Shown piece by piece: positions 63,901 through 64,000 of a stretch of DNA of 64,000 nucleotides (its first letter is position 1; each line of letters starts with the position of its first letter). The DNA lies in assembly GCA_029008095.1 (NCBI GenBank), contig JAQXJB010000052.1, positions 209,238-273,237 of the forward strand. The letters run 5' to 3'. The notes under the pieces are model-generated. The model made no database searches and had not been told where the DNA came from. It was given only the letters and a program-made list of their open reading frames with translations. The stretch is from Clostridiales bacterium. GTDB taxonomy: Bacteria > Bacillota > Clostridia > Oscillospirales > Oscillospiraceae. Position numbers and translations under genes: made by a program.

Positions 63901-64000
63901 ATAGCGAATAGAGAGAGCCTGTGTTAAGGTTGAGTTGTCCAGACAAAACCGAAAGGCAGGTGTACCTCTATTCGCTATGAATAAGATAACACAAACGATG
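63901..64000 (+). mobile_element. probable left end of an insertion sequence
   Basis: ATAGCGAATAGAG at 63901-63913 is repeated inverted as CTCTATTCGCTAT at 63966-63978, overlapping a start codon that opens a reading frame running out of the window. TGTGTTAAGGTTGAGTTGTCCAGAC between them resembles an IS end. The call rests on this arrangement and on the peptide start; the rest lies outside the window. Confidence 0.45.
63977..64000 (+). CDS. start of a probable transposase (HTH/DDE type), truncated by window
   Basis: Only MNKITQTM is visible. This beginning resembles helix-turn-helix DDE transposases of clostridial insertion sequences, from memory. The ribosome-binding region would be GGCAGGTGT, partly inside the inverted repeat. 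Confidence 0.4.

Overview
This window looks like a chromosomal segment of a Gram-positive clostridial bacterium, most likely a gut member of the Oscillospiraceae/Ruminococcaceae type. The evidence is the classic Firmicutes order cdaA-cdaR ... yicC-remA-gmk-rpoZ-priA-def-fmt-rsmB-rlmN-prpC-prkC-rsgA, a BofA-type sporulation protein, a bacterial V-type ATPase in ntp order, clostridial ParE/ParC-like topoisomerase subunits, strong Shine-Dalgarno sequences and no outer-membrane genes. Genus assignment is inference.

Layout. 1-500: tail of an SLH-domain surface protein, then a shared terminator. 506-17.8 kb (minus strand): a long housekeeping block for c-di-AMP synthesis, RNA turnover and nucleotide supply, replication restart, formyl-Met handling, rRNA methylation, the PASTA kinase/phosphatase pair and a ribosome-assembly GTPase. 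18.0-23.5 kb: a 77-residue protein built from two similar halves, then a complete branched-chain amino-acid ABC importer (livJ-H-M-G-F) with a consensus promoter. 23.7-32.7 kb: a nine-subunit V-type ATPase whose K subunit carries Na+-binding residues. 32.8-43.1 kb: an E2-like acyltransferase lacking the catalytic His, tRNA-Gly(CCC), a PAP2 phosphatase, a transglutaminase-fold lipoprotein lacking its Cys, parC/parE, a CarD-like regulator, a CBS protein, DUF2508-bofA and a HAD phosphatase.

43.4-55.3 kb is the accessory part: a D-2-hydroxyacid dehydrogenase, two FAD_oxidored-type flavoproteins, a fumarate-reductase-type flavoprotein, a UroD-like protein, an alpha/beta hydrolase, two LysR regulators and an orphan solute-binding lipoprotein. 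It reads as a catabolic locus for an unidentified small organic substrate. 55.5-63.8 kb: an XRE regulator, mnmG-mnmA (tRNA wobble uridine modification), glyS, a split transketolase and two small conserved genes. The last ~100 bases look like the left end of an insertion sequence whose transposase starts at 63977.

The most unusual signals are: (i) a four-copy, ~125-190-nt structured element that in every copy forms the 5' leader of a minus-strand gene (rsmB, ntpG, a CBS gene, a HAD gene), with stem changes that preserve pairing; (ii) four genes whose well-placed Shine-Dalgarno sequence points to a near-cognate start (ACG, ATC, ATC, ATA) rather than the downstream ATG; and (iii) the flavoprotein/UroD-like cluster.
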